DNA of 45,148 nucleotides from CAZUZS01 sp964624795 (GTDB taxonomy: Bacteria > Calditrichota > Calditrichia > RBG-13-44-9): contig CAZUZS010000039.1 in the NCBI GenBank assembly GCA_964624795.1, positions 1-45,148 on the forward strand, given 5' to 3'. This document shows, piece after piece, positions 35,107-45,040 of the stretch (position 1 is the first letter of the stretch; every line of letters begins with the position of its first letter). The translations under genes were made by a program, and so were the position numbers. Under the pieces are notes generated by a model. The model saw only the letters and a program-made list of their open reading frames with translations, searched no databases and was not told the DNA's origin.

Positions 35107-37536
35107 ATGGAATGGTTCAAAAACCTCAAGCTGGGGAAAAAATTAGTATTTTCATTTTTGCTGTTATCGGCACTGACATTCATTGTCGGATTTCAGGGTT
35201 TAAGCAACATGAGTAATCTAAACGATATGTTGAACAGCTTATATCAGAACGAAATGCAGGGATTGTCCTTTATAAAAGAAGGCAACATCAACCTGATAAA
35301 TTATAGCCGGGCGGAGCGGAACCTGCTGCTGGCTTCTACGCAGGAGCAACGCGATAATTTCAAAAATGCCATGGATGGCTATCAACAAGATTTGGAGAGT
35401 CAGCTTGCAAAAGCCCAGCCTCTTATTAAAACTGAGGAAGGGAAAAATTTAATCAGACAATTTCAGAATGCATGGAATGATTATAAAAAAGTCTCCGATG
35501 AAATTGTGAGCATGGCGCTGCAGGATGCACTCAACCAGTCCACAGATCATATTGAACTGGCCCGAACTGAAGGCAGGGAAAAATCTGACCTGGTAGACAC
35601 ACTGCTCAGCAAATTGGCCAGAGTCAAGGAAAACCAGGGCAAAGATTTTTATGTGCAAAGTGATGAGATCTATAGTCGGCAGAGGATGTATATGATAATT
35701 CTGATACTGGGCAGCCTCGGCATCGGATTGGGTCTGGGCATTTTTCTTTCGCGAAAAATAACTCAGCCGATAAAAGAACTGGCCGCAGTAGCAGCAAGCA
35801 TTGCCCGGGGAAAGATTGATGATCATATTTCATATTCTGCTGAGGATGAGATCGGACTGCTTGCCAATTCTTTCCGTGAGATGAGCGAAGTTTTGAATGT
35901 GAAAGCCGAGGCTGCCGAGCAGATTGCACGGGGCAATGTGGACGTGGAAATAAAAACCGCTTCCAGCGAAGATGTGCTGGGTAAGGCCATGATAAACCTG
36001 AGGAATAATATTAGCAACCTGATCAAGGAAATGAACCGCATGTCCCGCGAACACAATGCCGGCGATATCGATGTGGAAATTCCCGCAGATAAATTTGAGG
36101 GCGCCTATAATGAGATGGCCAGGGGGATAAACGAAATGGTTTTAGGGCACATTTCGGTAAAGAAAAAAGCTATGGCCTGCGTCAAAGAGTTCGCAAAGGG
36201 GAATTTTGATGCAGAACTGGAAAAATTTCCAGGTAAAAAGGCATTCATCAATGACACCATCGAGGAACTGCGGGAAAACCTGAGGAGCATCAGCAAAGAA
36301 ATCGGCAAATTGATCAGCGCATCCGAAGAAGGCAAACTGGCCACTCGGGGCGATATATCCCGGTTCGATGGCGATTGGAAAAAAATGCTCAGCGGAATTA
36401 ACAATATGTTAGATGCGGTTATCGAGCCGGTGAATGAAGCGGCGCAGGTGCTGGAGGAATTGTCAAAAGGGGATCTGACCGAGCGTGTGAAAGGCGATTA
36501 CAAAGGAGACCACGCCAAGATCAAAAATGCCCTGAATAAAACCGTCGATTCGCTGAATGATATCCTGAGCCAGGTGACGGTGGCGGTGGAGCAGGTGGCC
36601 AGCGGCGCGCAGCAGGTTTCGGATGCCAGCCAGGGCGTCTCGCAGGGCGCTACCGAGCAGGCCAGCTCGCTGGAAGAGATTACTTCGTCCATGACGGAAA
36701 TCAACTCCCAATCCAGGCAAAATGCGGAGAATGCTTCCCAGGCCAACAAACTGGCTTCCACATCCCGCACCTCCGCAGAGACCGGCAACTCCCGCATGCA
36801 GCAGATGCTGAAGGCCATGGGTGACATCAATGAATCGTCCGCTCAGATTTCCAAGATCATCAAGGCGATCGATGAAATTGCCTTCCAGACCAACCTTCTG
36901 GCGCTCAATGCGGCAGTGGAAGCGGCCCGCGCCGGTATTCACGGAAAAGGTTTTGCCGTAGTTGCCGAGGAGGTTCGCAACCTGGCGCAGCGCAGCGCCA
37001 AAGCCGCCAAAGAAACCACCGAACTCATCGAGGGATCGGTAGACAAAGTCAAGGCAGGAACCAGGATTGCGGATGAAACTGCCCAGGCATTAAGCGAAAT
37101 AATCGACAGTATAACCAAGGCGAGTGACCTGGTGGGTGAGATTGCCAGCGCTTCCAAAGAGCAGGTTACCGGCATCGAGCAGGCTAACGAAGGTCTCGGC
37201 CAGATTGATCAGGTCACCCAGTCAAGCGCAGCCAACGCGGAAGAAGGTGCTTCGGCGGCCGAGGAACTGTCCAGCCAGGCTGTGCAATTGCAGGGGATGC
37301 TGAAGCGTTTCAAGCTGAACCACAGAGCGAATCAATTCCGGCCGGCAGCCGCGGAACCGTCACAATCCGGGCGCACGACACTTTCGAAAACGCAGGTGGA
37401 CTCGGATCAAAATAAGCGGGGCTACGGAGAAAGAAAATCCCACAATGGGAATGGTTTCAGGCCGGTGAGAAAGCCGAAGAATGGCCAGGCTTCGGAATTA
37501 ATCGTCCTGGATGATGAGGATTTTGGAGATTTCTAA
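35107..37536 (+). CDS. Methyl-accepting chemotaxis protein
   Basis: This 809-residue chemoreceptor has membrane helix 1 (about 13-30), a four-helix-bundle periplasmic sensor (about 31-190), helix 2 (about 192-212), a HAMP domain (RKITQPIKELAAVAASIARG onwards) and then unusually long linker helices with two or three further HAMP-like repeats (EQIARGNVDVEIKT, ACVKEFAKGNFDAELEKFPG, VLEELSKGDLTERVKGDYKG). The signalling domain (about 485-740) has its hairpin tip at EIAFQTNLLALNAAVEAARAG (E590 start), the CheA/CheW contact. A flexible tail ends in a highly acidic VLDDEDFGDF. The tip is standard apart from Ile in AGIHGKGFAVVA where Glu is usual. It is translated 42 bases after cheW (AAAAGGAGT before the ATG). 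The ligand is unknown. Confidence 0.94.
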   Translation: MEWFKNLKLGKKLVFSFLLLSALTFIVGFQGLSNMSNLNDMLNSLYQNEMQGLSFIKEGNINLINYSRAERNLLLASTQEQRDNFKNAMDGYQQDLESQLAKAQPLIKTEEGKNLIRQFQNAWNDYKKVSDEIVSMALQDALNQSTDHIELARTEGREKSDLVDTLLSKLARVKENQGKDFYVQSDEIYSRQRMYMIILILGSLGIGLGLGIFLSRKITQPIKELAAVAASIARGKIDDHISYSAEDEIGLLANSFREMSEVLNVKAEAAEQIARGNVDVEIKTASSEDVLGKAMINLRNNISNLIKEMNRMSREHNAGDIDVEIPADKFEGAYNEMARGINEMVLGHISVKKKAMACVKEFAKGNFDAELEKFPGKKAFINDTIEELRENLRSISKEIGKLISASEEGKLATRGDISRFDGDWKKMLSGINNMLDAVIEPVNEAAQVLEELSKGDLTERVKGDYKGDHAKIKNALNKTVDSLNDILSQVTVAVEQVASGAQQVSDASQGVSQGATEQASSLEEITSSMTEINSQSRQNAENASQANKLASTSRTSAETGNSRMQQMLKAMGDINESSAQISKIIKAIDEIAFQTNLLALNAAVEAARAGIHGKGFAVVAEEVRNLAQRSAKAAKETTELIEGSVDKVKAGTRIADETAQALSEIIDSITKASDLVGEIASASKEQVTGIEQANEGLGQIDQVTQSSAANAEEGASAAEELSSQAVQLQGMLKRFKLNHRANQFRPAAAEPSQSGRTTLSKTQVDSDQNKRGYGERKSHNGNGFRPVRKPKNGQASELIVLDDEDFGDF

Positions 37537-37844
37537 TCCATGGTTTTCCCCAACCATGCGATGCACAAGTGGCAGCAAGGCCTGGCGCCCATGCTGCCGC
37601 TCAATTTAGAGGGACAGCCAAATATAACGGCCGGACTTGGCCAAAGCAGTTTCGACTGAAATTTAATATCATTCGAGAAATAAAAAAACAGAACGATGGG
37701 TAGCTACTCCGATAAATTTGTGACCGATATGTTCATGGGTAAAAGTTGCCGGCCATCTTCAACGGGCCGGATTACAAATCATTTAAAGAAGCTAAACAGG
37801 CAGATGAATTTCTTTGCTGCGTTTTTCAGGAGGGACCGCACGGT
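37537..37844. other. Spacer with small hairpins before the third kinase
   Basis: CATGGTT/AACCATG (37539-37558) and GGCAGCA/TGCTGCC (about 37571-37597) form two short hairpins just after the receptor gene, without T-runs. The rest is unremarkable. The in-frame stretch from TTG 37746 to the chosen start shows no domain. AGGAGG lies 11 bases before ATG 37845. Confidence 0.4.
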
Positions 37845-40800
37845 ATGAGATCATTATTACGAATCCTGTACCTCGAAGACAACCCGAATGATGCCCAACG
37901 CGTGCGATCCGCCATTGAAGCGGCGGCATTAGATTGCCGCATTTCCCTTGTCGACAACCGGGCGGATTTCGTCGGGGCTGTTGAAAAAGAGGAGTTTGAT
38001 ATCATCCTCGCTGTTCAAACCCTTGACGGTTTCGATGGAATTTCCGCGCTTGAAATTGCCCGGCATAAAAATCCGGATGTTCCTTTTATCTTCGTTTCGG
38101 AGCAGCCCGGCATAGAATCTGCCTTGGTAATGCTAAAAACCGGCGCAACGGACTACATCTGCAAACCCGAACTCTCCCGGCTGGTTCCGGCCATTCTCCG
38201 GGCGGCGGATGAAAAAAAAGAGAAGAAAGAATTGCGCGAGGCCGAGAAGCGTTACAGGATGCTGGCGGAATCGTCGCAGGACTTCATTTTTATCATAGAC
38301 CAGAGGGGATTCCTTAAATATATAAACCGGAGCGGCGCCGAATTTATGCGGCAGGACCAGGATAAAGTTCCCGGCATGCATCTTTCCAACATCTTCGATG
38401 AAAACACCTGCCGGCAATTCTGGAACGGACTGCAGAAGGTGTTTCGAACAGGGGAAGCCTCCATCAACGAATCGCTAATTGAGCTTCCCGCAGCCCGTTT
38501 CTGGCTGCATACCCAGCTCGTTCCATTTTTCAAAAAGAATAAAAAAGTGGAACAGGTGATGGGAATTGCGCGGGATATTTCGCAAATCCGCAAGGCCGCC
38601 GATACCCTTCGGGACAGCGAAGACCGCTTGCGCATTTTATTCGAACGCGCACCCGATGCCTATTACCTGACCGACCTGAACGGCGATTTTGCGGATGGTA
38701 ATCTGGCTGCGGAAAGGATGTTGGGCGGCAGGCGCGAGGAATTGATCGGGAAGAATTATTTGAGTTTGGGCCTCCTCGGCAAAAGAGATGCTTTCCGGGC
38801 AAAAAGAAATTTGGTAAAAAATAAGAAGGGCATGTCCACGGGGCCGGATGAATTCACGCTGAATACGTGGAACGGAAAACAGGTGGTGGTGGAGATCAGA
38901 ACGCATCCGGTTAAAATTAAGGATGAAGACCTGGTGCTGGGGATCGCCCGGGATATTACCGACCGAAAAGAAACAGAAAACCGCCTGCAATGGGAGCTGG
39001 CCATTGCCGGGGCTTCAAACGAGCTTTCCGAGACCACAGTCCATTCCTCCTCCACCATCAGCGATATTGCCAATATCCTTCTGGAACATGCGCTGATGTT
39101 TACCGACAGCAAGCATGGATTCGTATCCGTTACTTCGCCCGAAACCGGAGAAAATACCATTCTGGCGCAGACAATCATTTCCGGGGGAAACTCCGGGCCC
39201 CGCCCGGGAAATATACAGGCAATGGGCAATGCGAATCCCTTGAACGCTTGCCGGGTGCTGGATGGAGAGCTGCTTAGCCCGGAGAATCCGTACTTCATGA
39301 ATGCACCGCAAAACCAATTCCTGGACCTGGACTTGCCCGAGAAACATGCGCGCATTCATAATCTGTTGTCGGTGCCGGCGCTGGCGGACGGCAGGAAAGT
39401 AGGCCAGGTGGTGGTCATTAACTCGGACAAGGATTACAGCCAGCAGGATATTCACACGCTTCAGCGGTTGACGGAACTTTATGCGGTTGCCATCAGGAAA
39501 AAACAGGCAAAAATCGCCCTGCAAAAATCGGAAGAGCAGCACCGGTTATTGTTCGAAACAATGGTTCAGGGGGTTGTTTATCAGGACCGTGCAGGACAGA
39601 TCATTTTTGCAAATCCCGCTGCCGAGCGCATTTTGGGTCTGACGCTGGACCAGATGAAAGGCAGGACCTCGCACGATCCGCGCTGGAAAGCGGTGCGGGA
39701 AGACGGATCAGAATTCCCCGGAGACCAGCATCCGGCCATAATGGCGTTAAGAACGGGTAAGGAAATCAAAAATGCAATCATGGGGATATTCAATCCGCAC
39801 GAAAACGAATTGCGCTGGATCATCGTTCATGCAGTGCCGCAGTTTAAACCGGGGGAGGATACGCCTTACCAGGTTTACACGACGATTGAAGATTTCACGG
39901 CCAGAAAAAAAGCTGCCGAAGCGCTGCAGGAAAGCGAGGAAAAGTACCGCACTCTGTTCGAGAATTTGCAGGATGTTTTCTTTCGTACGAACAGCCGGGG
40001 AATTATCACGCTGGTTTCTCCGTCAATTGAAAATATTCTGGGATATAAGCCGGATGAAATTACCGGCATGGATTTAAACCGGGAACTCTTCATTCACGAG
40101 GAGGAGCGAAATCGATTTACCGGTCTGGTTTCGAAACAGGGATTCGTAGAAAGATTTGAATTTGCGCTCCGGAGGAAAGACGGTTCTGCTGTGTTTGTCT
40201 CAACCAGCGCGCACTTTTACCGGGACCGCGAGGGCAAAGTAGCGGGAATCGAAGGATTATGCAGGGACATAAGCCAGCGCAAGAAAGCAACCCGCGCGCT
40301 GCGCGAGTCCGAGGAACGTTACCGGACCCTGTTCGACCGGGTGCCGGTCGGTCTCTACCGCACCGACGGCAAAGGAAATGTACTGGAGGCCAACCAGGCA
40401 TTGATCGAAATTTTTGGTTATCAGGACCGGGAGGAGATATTCGCCAGTTCCGCGGTCTCTCATTATCTGGATCCCGGCGAAAGAGGGAAATGGAAAAAGG
40501 CGATTGATGCAAATGGTTTTGTCAAAGATTATGTAACCCAGCATGTAAGAAAAGATGGAAAAGTCATCTGGCTAAAGGAAAATGCCACGGCTATTAAAGA
40601 TGAAAAAGGAAACCTGCAATTTTACGAAGGCAGTCTGGAAGATGTGACCGAAAAGCAGTTAGCCGAGAGGGCGCTCCGGGAAAGTGAAGAAAGATTCCGC
40701 AACCTGTTTGAGAATGCGGTGATCGGCATTTATCGCACCACCCCCGATGGCAAAATTCAGCTTGCCAACCCGGCCCTGCTCCGAATGATGGGATACAACA

Positions 40801-43352
40801 GCTTTGAAGATCTGGCAAAAAGAAACCTGGAAGAATCCGGCTTTGAACCGGACCATCCGCGGGATGAATTCAAGAAGCGGCTGGAGGCAGAAGGTCAGAT
40901 TATCGGCATGGAAGCGGCATGGAGACGGAATGACGGAACGGTATTGCATATCTCGGAAAGCGCCAAAGCCATAAAAGACGACGCTGGCGAAATCATTTAC
41001 TATGAAGGCACCGTAGAAGACATAACCCAGAGGAAACTGGCGGAATCCGCATTGACGGAAAGTGAGAAAAAATACCGGCACCTGTTCGAAAATCTTCAGG
41101 ACGTGTTTTACAGGGCAGACATGAAAGGTGACCTGGTGTTGATTTCGCCATCCTGCAAAGAAATATTCGGATACACGCCGGATGAGATTATTGGCTTGAA
41201 CCTGGCGAAGGATTTCTATGTTGACCCACCCGAACAACATGAGATACTAAATCACATGACTGAAAAGGGAACGGTGCATAATTTCGAAGTCAGGTTAAAG
41301 AAGAAAGATGGCAAGATCATTTGGGGATCCTCAAATTCTGAAATTTTGTATGATGAAACAGGAAAACCGGTTGGTGTTCAGGGATTAGTCAGGGACATCA
41401 CAGACCGGAAGAATATGGAAACCGCGCTGCAGGACAGTGAAAATCTTTTCCGCACCATGACTGAGTTTGCACTTGTTGGTGTTTACATTATCCAGGACGG
41501 GAAGTTCGTTTATGTAAATTCTTCATTGGCGGAGACATTTGGTTATCAGCCGGACGAGATTATCGGGAAACTAGGGCCATTGGATTTGACGGACCCCGCC
41601 GACCAAGAGACAGTACGCGAACATATCGCCGACCGACCGGAAAAAGGAATAGAATTCATCCGGTACGTGGCGAAGGGACGGCACCGGAAAGAAGTCGAAA
41701 TTTATTTCGAGGTCATGGGTCGCACCATAGATTACCATGGAAAGCCCGCGATACTCGGAACTTTGATAGATATTACCGGGCGCCGTAAGACGCAGCAGAC
41801 ACTCAGTGAAAGCGAAGCTCGCTTCCGGTCGCTGGTTCAGCACTCCAGCGATATTATTACTATAATGGACCTGGAGGGGATCATCCATTACCAGAGCGAC
41901 ACCATGGAGAAAATGGCCGGTTACAAACCGGAGGAGTTAATTGGAGAATGCGCATTCCATTATATTCCGGTCGATGAATTGCCGCATATCAAGGAGGTCA
42001 TTCAGGATATCGCGGAGAACAAACAGGTAAGTTTTATGGTGGAGCACCATTTCCGGCACAAAGATGGTTCATGGCGAATATTCGAGTCGACCACCAGCAA
42101 CCAGCTCCATAATCCGGCTGTGGCAGGAATTGTAATAAATTCTCGCGACATAACCGAGCGCAGGACTCTCGAGGACCAATTGATCCAGGCACAAAAAATG
42201 GAGGCTGTTGGGCGACTCGCCGGTGGGGTGGCGCACGATTTCAATAATTTACTCACCGTAATCAACGGCTATACGGAGATGCTTCTGTATAAAATGGAGA
42301 AGGACGATCCACGAATTTCAATGGCGGAAATGATACAAAAAGCCGGGAATAAGGCGAACTCCCTTGTCTCACAACTCCTGGCGTTTAGCCGGCGGCAGAT
42401 TATCCGGCCGGAGATTTTGGATTTAAACAGTTCTTTGAAGGATATGATAAAGATGCTGCGCCGCCTGATTGGCGAGGACATCGAGCTGGTCACTCACCTT
42501 GGCCCGAACCTGCACCGCATCAAAGCCGATCCGGGCCAGATTGATCAGGTAGTGATGAATCTTGCAGTAAATGCCCGGGATGCGATGCCGAACGGCGGGC
42601 GGTTTATCATAGAGACCAAAAATGTCAGCAGCAGCAATGGAGACCTAATTCCAAATGTCAATAATAAGAATGGAGAATATGTACTCTTGTCCATAACCGA
42701 TACCGGCACCGGTATGGATGAAGAGACACTCTCACATGTCTTTGAACCATTCTTTACAACCAAGGAAAAAGGCAAGGGCACCGGACTCGGACTCGCCACC
42801 ATATACGGCATCGTTAAGTCTCATGACGGCATTTTGGATGTCAGCAGCCAGCCGGGAGAAGGGACAACCTTCAAAATTTACCTTCCCATGGCATCCGGTC
42901 AGCCGTTGGCTTCCAAAAGCAGCGATAAAAAACCCGAAAGAGCCAACGGAAACGAATCCATACTTGTTGTAGAAGATGAAGAGGCAGTTCGCGAACTCAT
43001 ATCCGATATTCTTGAGGATCATGGATTCGAAGTGCGTATTGCAAAAAATGGTACCGAGGCGCTTGATATTTTTCAACAGCAGGACACCAATTATGACCTC
43101 CTGGTAACCGATCTGATTATGCCACGAATTAATGGCAAAGAGCTGAGCTTAAAGGCACGTAAGATTTCCCCAAACCTCAGAATTCTCTTTATTTCCGGCT
43201 ACAATGATGAGGAAGTCGGGAATCATGGAATCAGCGAGACCGAAGATGACTATCTGCAAAAGCCGTTTTCGCCCGAATCGCTGGTTTCAAAGATCCGGAT
43301 GATCCTGGACCGCAATAAGCCGCACAAGGAAGCTCTGGTTGACATGCATTAA
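37845..43352 (+). CDS. Giant soluble hybrid kinase (pseudo-REC, 9 PAS, GAF, HK, REC)
   Basis: This 1835-residue kinase has no membrane helix. It starts with a receiver-like domain (about 3-125): ILYLEDNPNDAQ keeps the acidic pair and DYICKPELS the Lys, but the phospho-acceptor position reads DIILAVQTLDGFDG, with Val where the related kinase at 30780 has Asp (LADFQLPGFDG). It therefore cannot be phosphorylated normally. Then follow PAS1-PAS2 (about 135-375), a GAF (385-550), PAS3-PAS9 (565-1425), HisKA with H1464 in GGVAHDFNNLLTVINGY, the ATPase (NLAVNARDAMPNGG, GTGMDEETLS, GKGTGLGLATIYG) and a true receiver with D1756 in LLVTDLIMPRING and YLQKPFSPESL. I start at ATG 37845, where the receiver begins, rather than TTG 37746. 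The HK-REC end closely resembles that of the kinase at 24506, so the two are paralogues. Confidence 0.92.
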   Translation: MRSLLRILYLEDNPNDAQRVRSAIEAAALDCRISLVDNRADFVGAVEKEEFDIILAVQTLDGFDGISALEIARHKNPDVPFIFVSEQPGIESALVMLKTGATDYICKPELSRLVPAILRAADEKKEKKELREAEKRYRMLAESSQDFIFIIDQRGFLKYINRSGAEFMRQDQDKVPGMHLSNIFDENTCRQFWNGLQKVFRTGEASINESLIELPAARFWLHTQLVPFFKKNKKVEQVMGIARDISQIRKAADTLRDSEDRLRILFERAPDAYYLTDLNGDFADGNLAAERMLGGRREELIGKNYLSLGLLGKRDAFRAKRNLVKNKKGMSTGPDEFTLNTWNGKQVVVEIRTHPVKIKDEDLVLGIARDITDRKETENRLQWELAIAGASNELSETTVHSSSTISDIANILLEHALMFTDSKHGFVSVTSPETGENTILAQTIISGGNSGPRPGNIQAMGNANPLNACRVLDGELLSPENPYFMNAPQNQFLDLDLPEKHARIHNLLSVPALADGRKVGQVVVINSDKDYSQQDIHTLQRLTELYAVAIRKKQAKIALQKSEEQHRLLFETMVQGVVYQDRAGQIIFANPAAERILGLTLDQMKGRTSHDPRWKAVREDGSEFPGDQHPAIMALRTGKEIKNAIMGIFNPHENELRWIIVHAVPQFKPGEDTPYQVYTTIEDFTARKKAAEALQESEEKYRTLFENLQDVFFRTNSRGIITLVSPSIENILGYKPDEITGMDLNRELFIHEEERNRFTGLVSKQGFVERFEFALRRKDGSAVFVSTSAHFYRDREGKVAGIEGLCRDISQRKKATRALRESEERYRTLFDRVPVGLYRTDGKGNVLEANQALIEIFGYQDREEIFASSAVSHYLDPGERGKWKKAIDANGFVKDYVTQHVRKDGKVIWLKENATAIKDEKGNLQFYEGSLEDVTEKQLAERALRESEERFRNLFENAVIGIYRTTPDGKIQLANPALLRMMGYNSFEDLAKRNLEESGFEPDHPRDEFKKRLEAEGQIIGMEAAWRRNDGTVLHISESAKAIKDDAGEIIYYEGTVEDITQRKLAESALTESEKKYRHLFENLQDVFYRADMKGDLVLISPSCKEIFGYTPDEIIGLNLAKDFYVDPPEQHEILNHMTEKGTVHNFEVRLKKKDGKIIWGSSNSEILYDETGKPVGVQGLVRDITDRKNMETALQDSENLFRTMTEFALVGVYIIQDGKFVYVNSSLAETFGYQPDEIIGKLGPLDLTDPADQETVREHIADRPEKGIEFIRYVAKGRHRKEVEIYFEVMGRTIDYHGKPAILGTLIDITGRRKTQQTLSESEARFRSLVQHSSDIITIMDLEGIIHYQSDTMEKMAGYKPEELIGECAFHYIPVDELPHIKEVIQDIAENKQVSFMVEHHFRHKDGSWRIFESTTSNQLHNPAVAGIVINSRDITERRTLEDQLIQAQKMEAVGRLAGGVAHDFNNLLTVINGYTEMLLYKMEKDDPRISMAEMIQKAGNKANSLVSQLLAFSRRQIIRPEILDLNSSLKDMIKMLRRLIGEDIELVTHLGPNLHRIKADPGQIDQVVMNLAVNARDAMPNGGRFIIETKNVSSSNGDLIPNVNNKNGEYVLLSITDTGTGMDEETLSHVFEPFFTTKEKGKGTGLGLATIYGIVKSHDGILDVSSQPGEGTTFKIYLPMASGQPLASKSSDKKPERANGNESILVVEDEEAVRELISDILEDHGFEVRIAKNGTEALDIFQQQDTNYDLLVTDLIMPRINGKELSLKARKISPNLRILFISGYNDEEVGNHGISETEDDYLQKPFSPESLVSKIRMILDRNKPHKEALVDMH

Positions 43353-43483
43353 CCCCCAGCACAAGAGACAGCCTTCGCGACACTGCATACAGAAACAGCT
43401 TCGGAGAAAATCTCAGACTGCTTTATTATTCACCTCAACGATTTCGAAACTGTTGGAAATTACCGCTACAAATCCAAATCTCC

Positions 43484-44341
43484 TCACCAGTTCTGCTTCA
43501 TTGCCCAATCTTTGAATCTTGTTGGCGGAATATCAAACTCCTTAAAATTTGCCGGGATATCGGCGTTGTAGCCAACGCTGTCGAACCACTCATACATTGT
43601 GGCAAATTCATCGCTGAATTTTCGCACCTCTTCAATAGGTGTTTGCACATATTCGACCTTCTCCCCCTTGGCCTCGCTTATGAATTTCGCCGCCTGGGGC
43701 ATGGTGAGCTCATCTCCGGCGATGTCCAGCGCACGCCCGTTGAGCTCCTCGTGTTTCAGAAAAGCGACCAGCCCGTATTTCCCGATATCTTTCACGGCGA
43801 TCATCTGGAGCGGAGTTTCCGGCTTTATGCCGGCAGCGAGCTTATTTTGTTCAATCGCCGGTTTGAACCACGGCGAAATCAGGTTTTCCATAAAAAATGC
43901 CGGCCGGATAATTGTGTATGAAGGAAAGCCGAGATCACGCACGGTTTCCTCGACCCGCCACTTATTATCGAAGTGAGGGATCCCGGTGTTGCGGTGGGCA
44001 GACCCGACCGAACTGTAAACAAAATGCTGGACGCCGGTGCTTCTGGCAATTTTTGCAAACCGTTTGCCTTGTTCTTCTTCTTTTACAACGCCCGCTTCCC
44101 AGGTATTCTGGACCGCAAAGACTCCCCACATCCCTCGCACCGCTTTCTCAAGCGACGCACTGTCGTCCAGGTCACCCTGCACAATCTCGGCACCCAGTTG
44201 TTGAAGGGCATTTGCGGCATCGCTTTTCGGTTTGCGGGTCATCGCAATTACCGGAAAGCCATTCGCCAACAGCTCCCGCGCAATTGCGCCTCCCTGCTGT
44301 CCGGTTGCTCCCGTCACCAATATTTTATTTATATTGCTCAT
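43484..44341 (-). CDS. NmrA-like NAD(P)-binding oxidoreductase
   Basis: This 285-residue protein has a Rossmann fold of the atypical short-chain/NmrA group: ILVTGATGQQGGAIARELL (GxTGxxG, residues 11-17) binds the dinucleotide, AMTRKPKSDAANAL favours NADP(H) through its Arg/Lys, and GDLDDSASLEKAVRGMWGVF, VYSSVGSAHRNTGIPHFDNK and YTIIRPAFFMENLI follow the family pattern. Members act as redox sensors or as quinone/isoflavone-type reductases; the catalytic YxxxK is not evident, so a sensing or reductase role is open. ATG 44341 has AGAGGAG about eight bases upstream; upstream in-frame codons to 44395 lack a ribosome site. It is convergent with the giant kinase gene. Confidence 0.88.
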   Translation of the reverse strand: MSNINKILVTGATGQQGGAIARELLANGFPVIAMTRKPKSDAANALQQLGAEIVQGDLDDSASLEKAVRGMWGVFAVQNTWEAGVVKEEEQGKRFAKIARSTGVQHFVYSSVGSAHRNTGIPHFDNKWRVEETVRDLGFPSYTIIRPAFFMENLISPWFKPAIEQNKLAAGIKPETPLQMIAVKDIGKYGLVAFLKHEELNGRALDIAGDELTMPQAAKFISEAKGEKVEYVQTPIEEVRKFSDEFATMYEWFDSVGYNADIPANFKEFDIPPTRFKDWAMKQNW

Positions 44342-44566
44342 GGTAGTACTCCTCTTTTTATGTTCAAATAAAAACAACACCGGAATTTTGGACATGCATC
44401 TTGTTTACCGAAAATTTCAAAATACAAGTCCGGCAATTCCGGTCAGCTTAGCGATATACTACCCGCGCCGGGCTGAATTGTTCCTATGCCCGCGAGCAGT
44501 GGATTGGACCAGCCCCATCGCTAAAAATAAAATAAGGTAAACGTGTTCAATGAAGAATTAAAGTAT

Positions 44567-44974
44567 TTACTCCTGGCCGGCGCTCGATTTTCCGTGTTTT
44601 AACTCAAAGCCACGGACAACAACATAAGCGATCAAAGCAATCAGAAAAAAAACCAGCAGCATCCAGGCCATGCTTTGCAACGACTCGATCACCGTGCGAT
44701 AAATTTCCAGCACCCAGCGATCGGTGGTCAGAACAGCAGGCGTTTTGCTTTCGCCGGCGGGAACAACATATTTTTCGAGCTGCCAAATGCGAACCCCGCC
44801 GGAAATACCTACCACATACAACGCGAAAAGAATATATTTCTTCCAGGCGATGCCCAGGTCTTCGGAAATGATCCTGTTCAGGATTTTGCCAATTGTAGAA
44901 CGAAAAATAGAGGCGACAATAAATGCCGTCAATGCCGCCACAAGGAAGGTTACAATTAATAGGGTAATAAACAT
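44567..44974 (-). CDS. Small membrane protein of unknown function
   Basis: This 135-residue protein has three membrane helices: one at about 3-24 (FITLLIVTFLVAALTAFIVA), one at about 46-62 (KYILFALYVVGISGGV) and one at about 103-122 (MAWMLLVFFLIALIAYVVV). Between the second and third is a loop of about 40 residues (WQLEKYVVPAGESKTPAVLT). The N-terminal RSTIGKILNRIISEDLGIAW has a cytoplasmic, amphipathic look. No Cys or known motif is present and I do not recognise the family. GGGAG stands about nine bases before the ATG. It lies between the aldolase gene end and the NmrA-like gene, all on the minus strand, so it may be cotranscribed with either. Confidence 0.7.
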   Translation of the reverse strand: MFITLLIVTFLVAALTAFIVASIFRSTIGKILNRIISEDLGIAWKKYILFALYVVGISGGVRIWQLEKYVVPAGESKTPAVLTTDRWVLEIYRTVIESLQSMAWMLLVFFLIALIAYVVVRGFELKHGKSSAGQE

Positions 44975-45040
44975 AACAAGGCTCCCGTGGATTTGCGTTA
45001 TACTGGGATTTATTCGCGAATAAGAATTACTTGGCTATTC

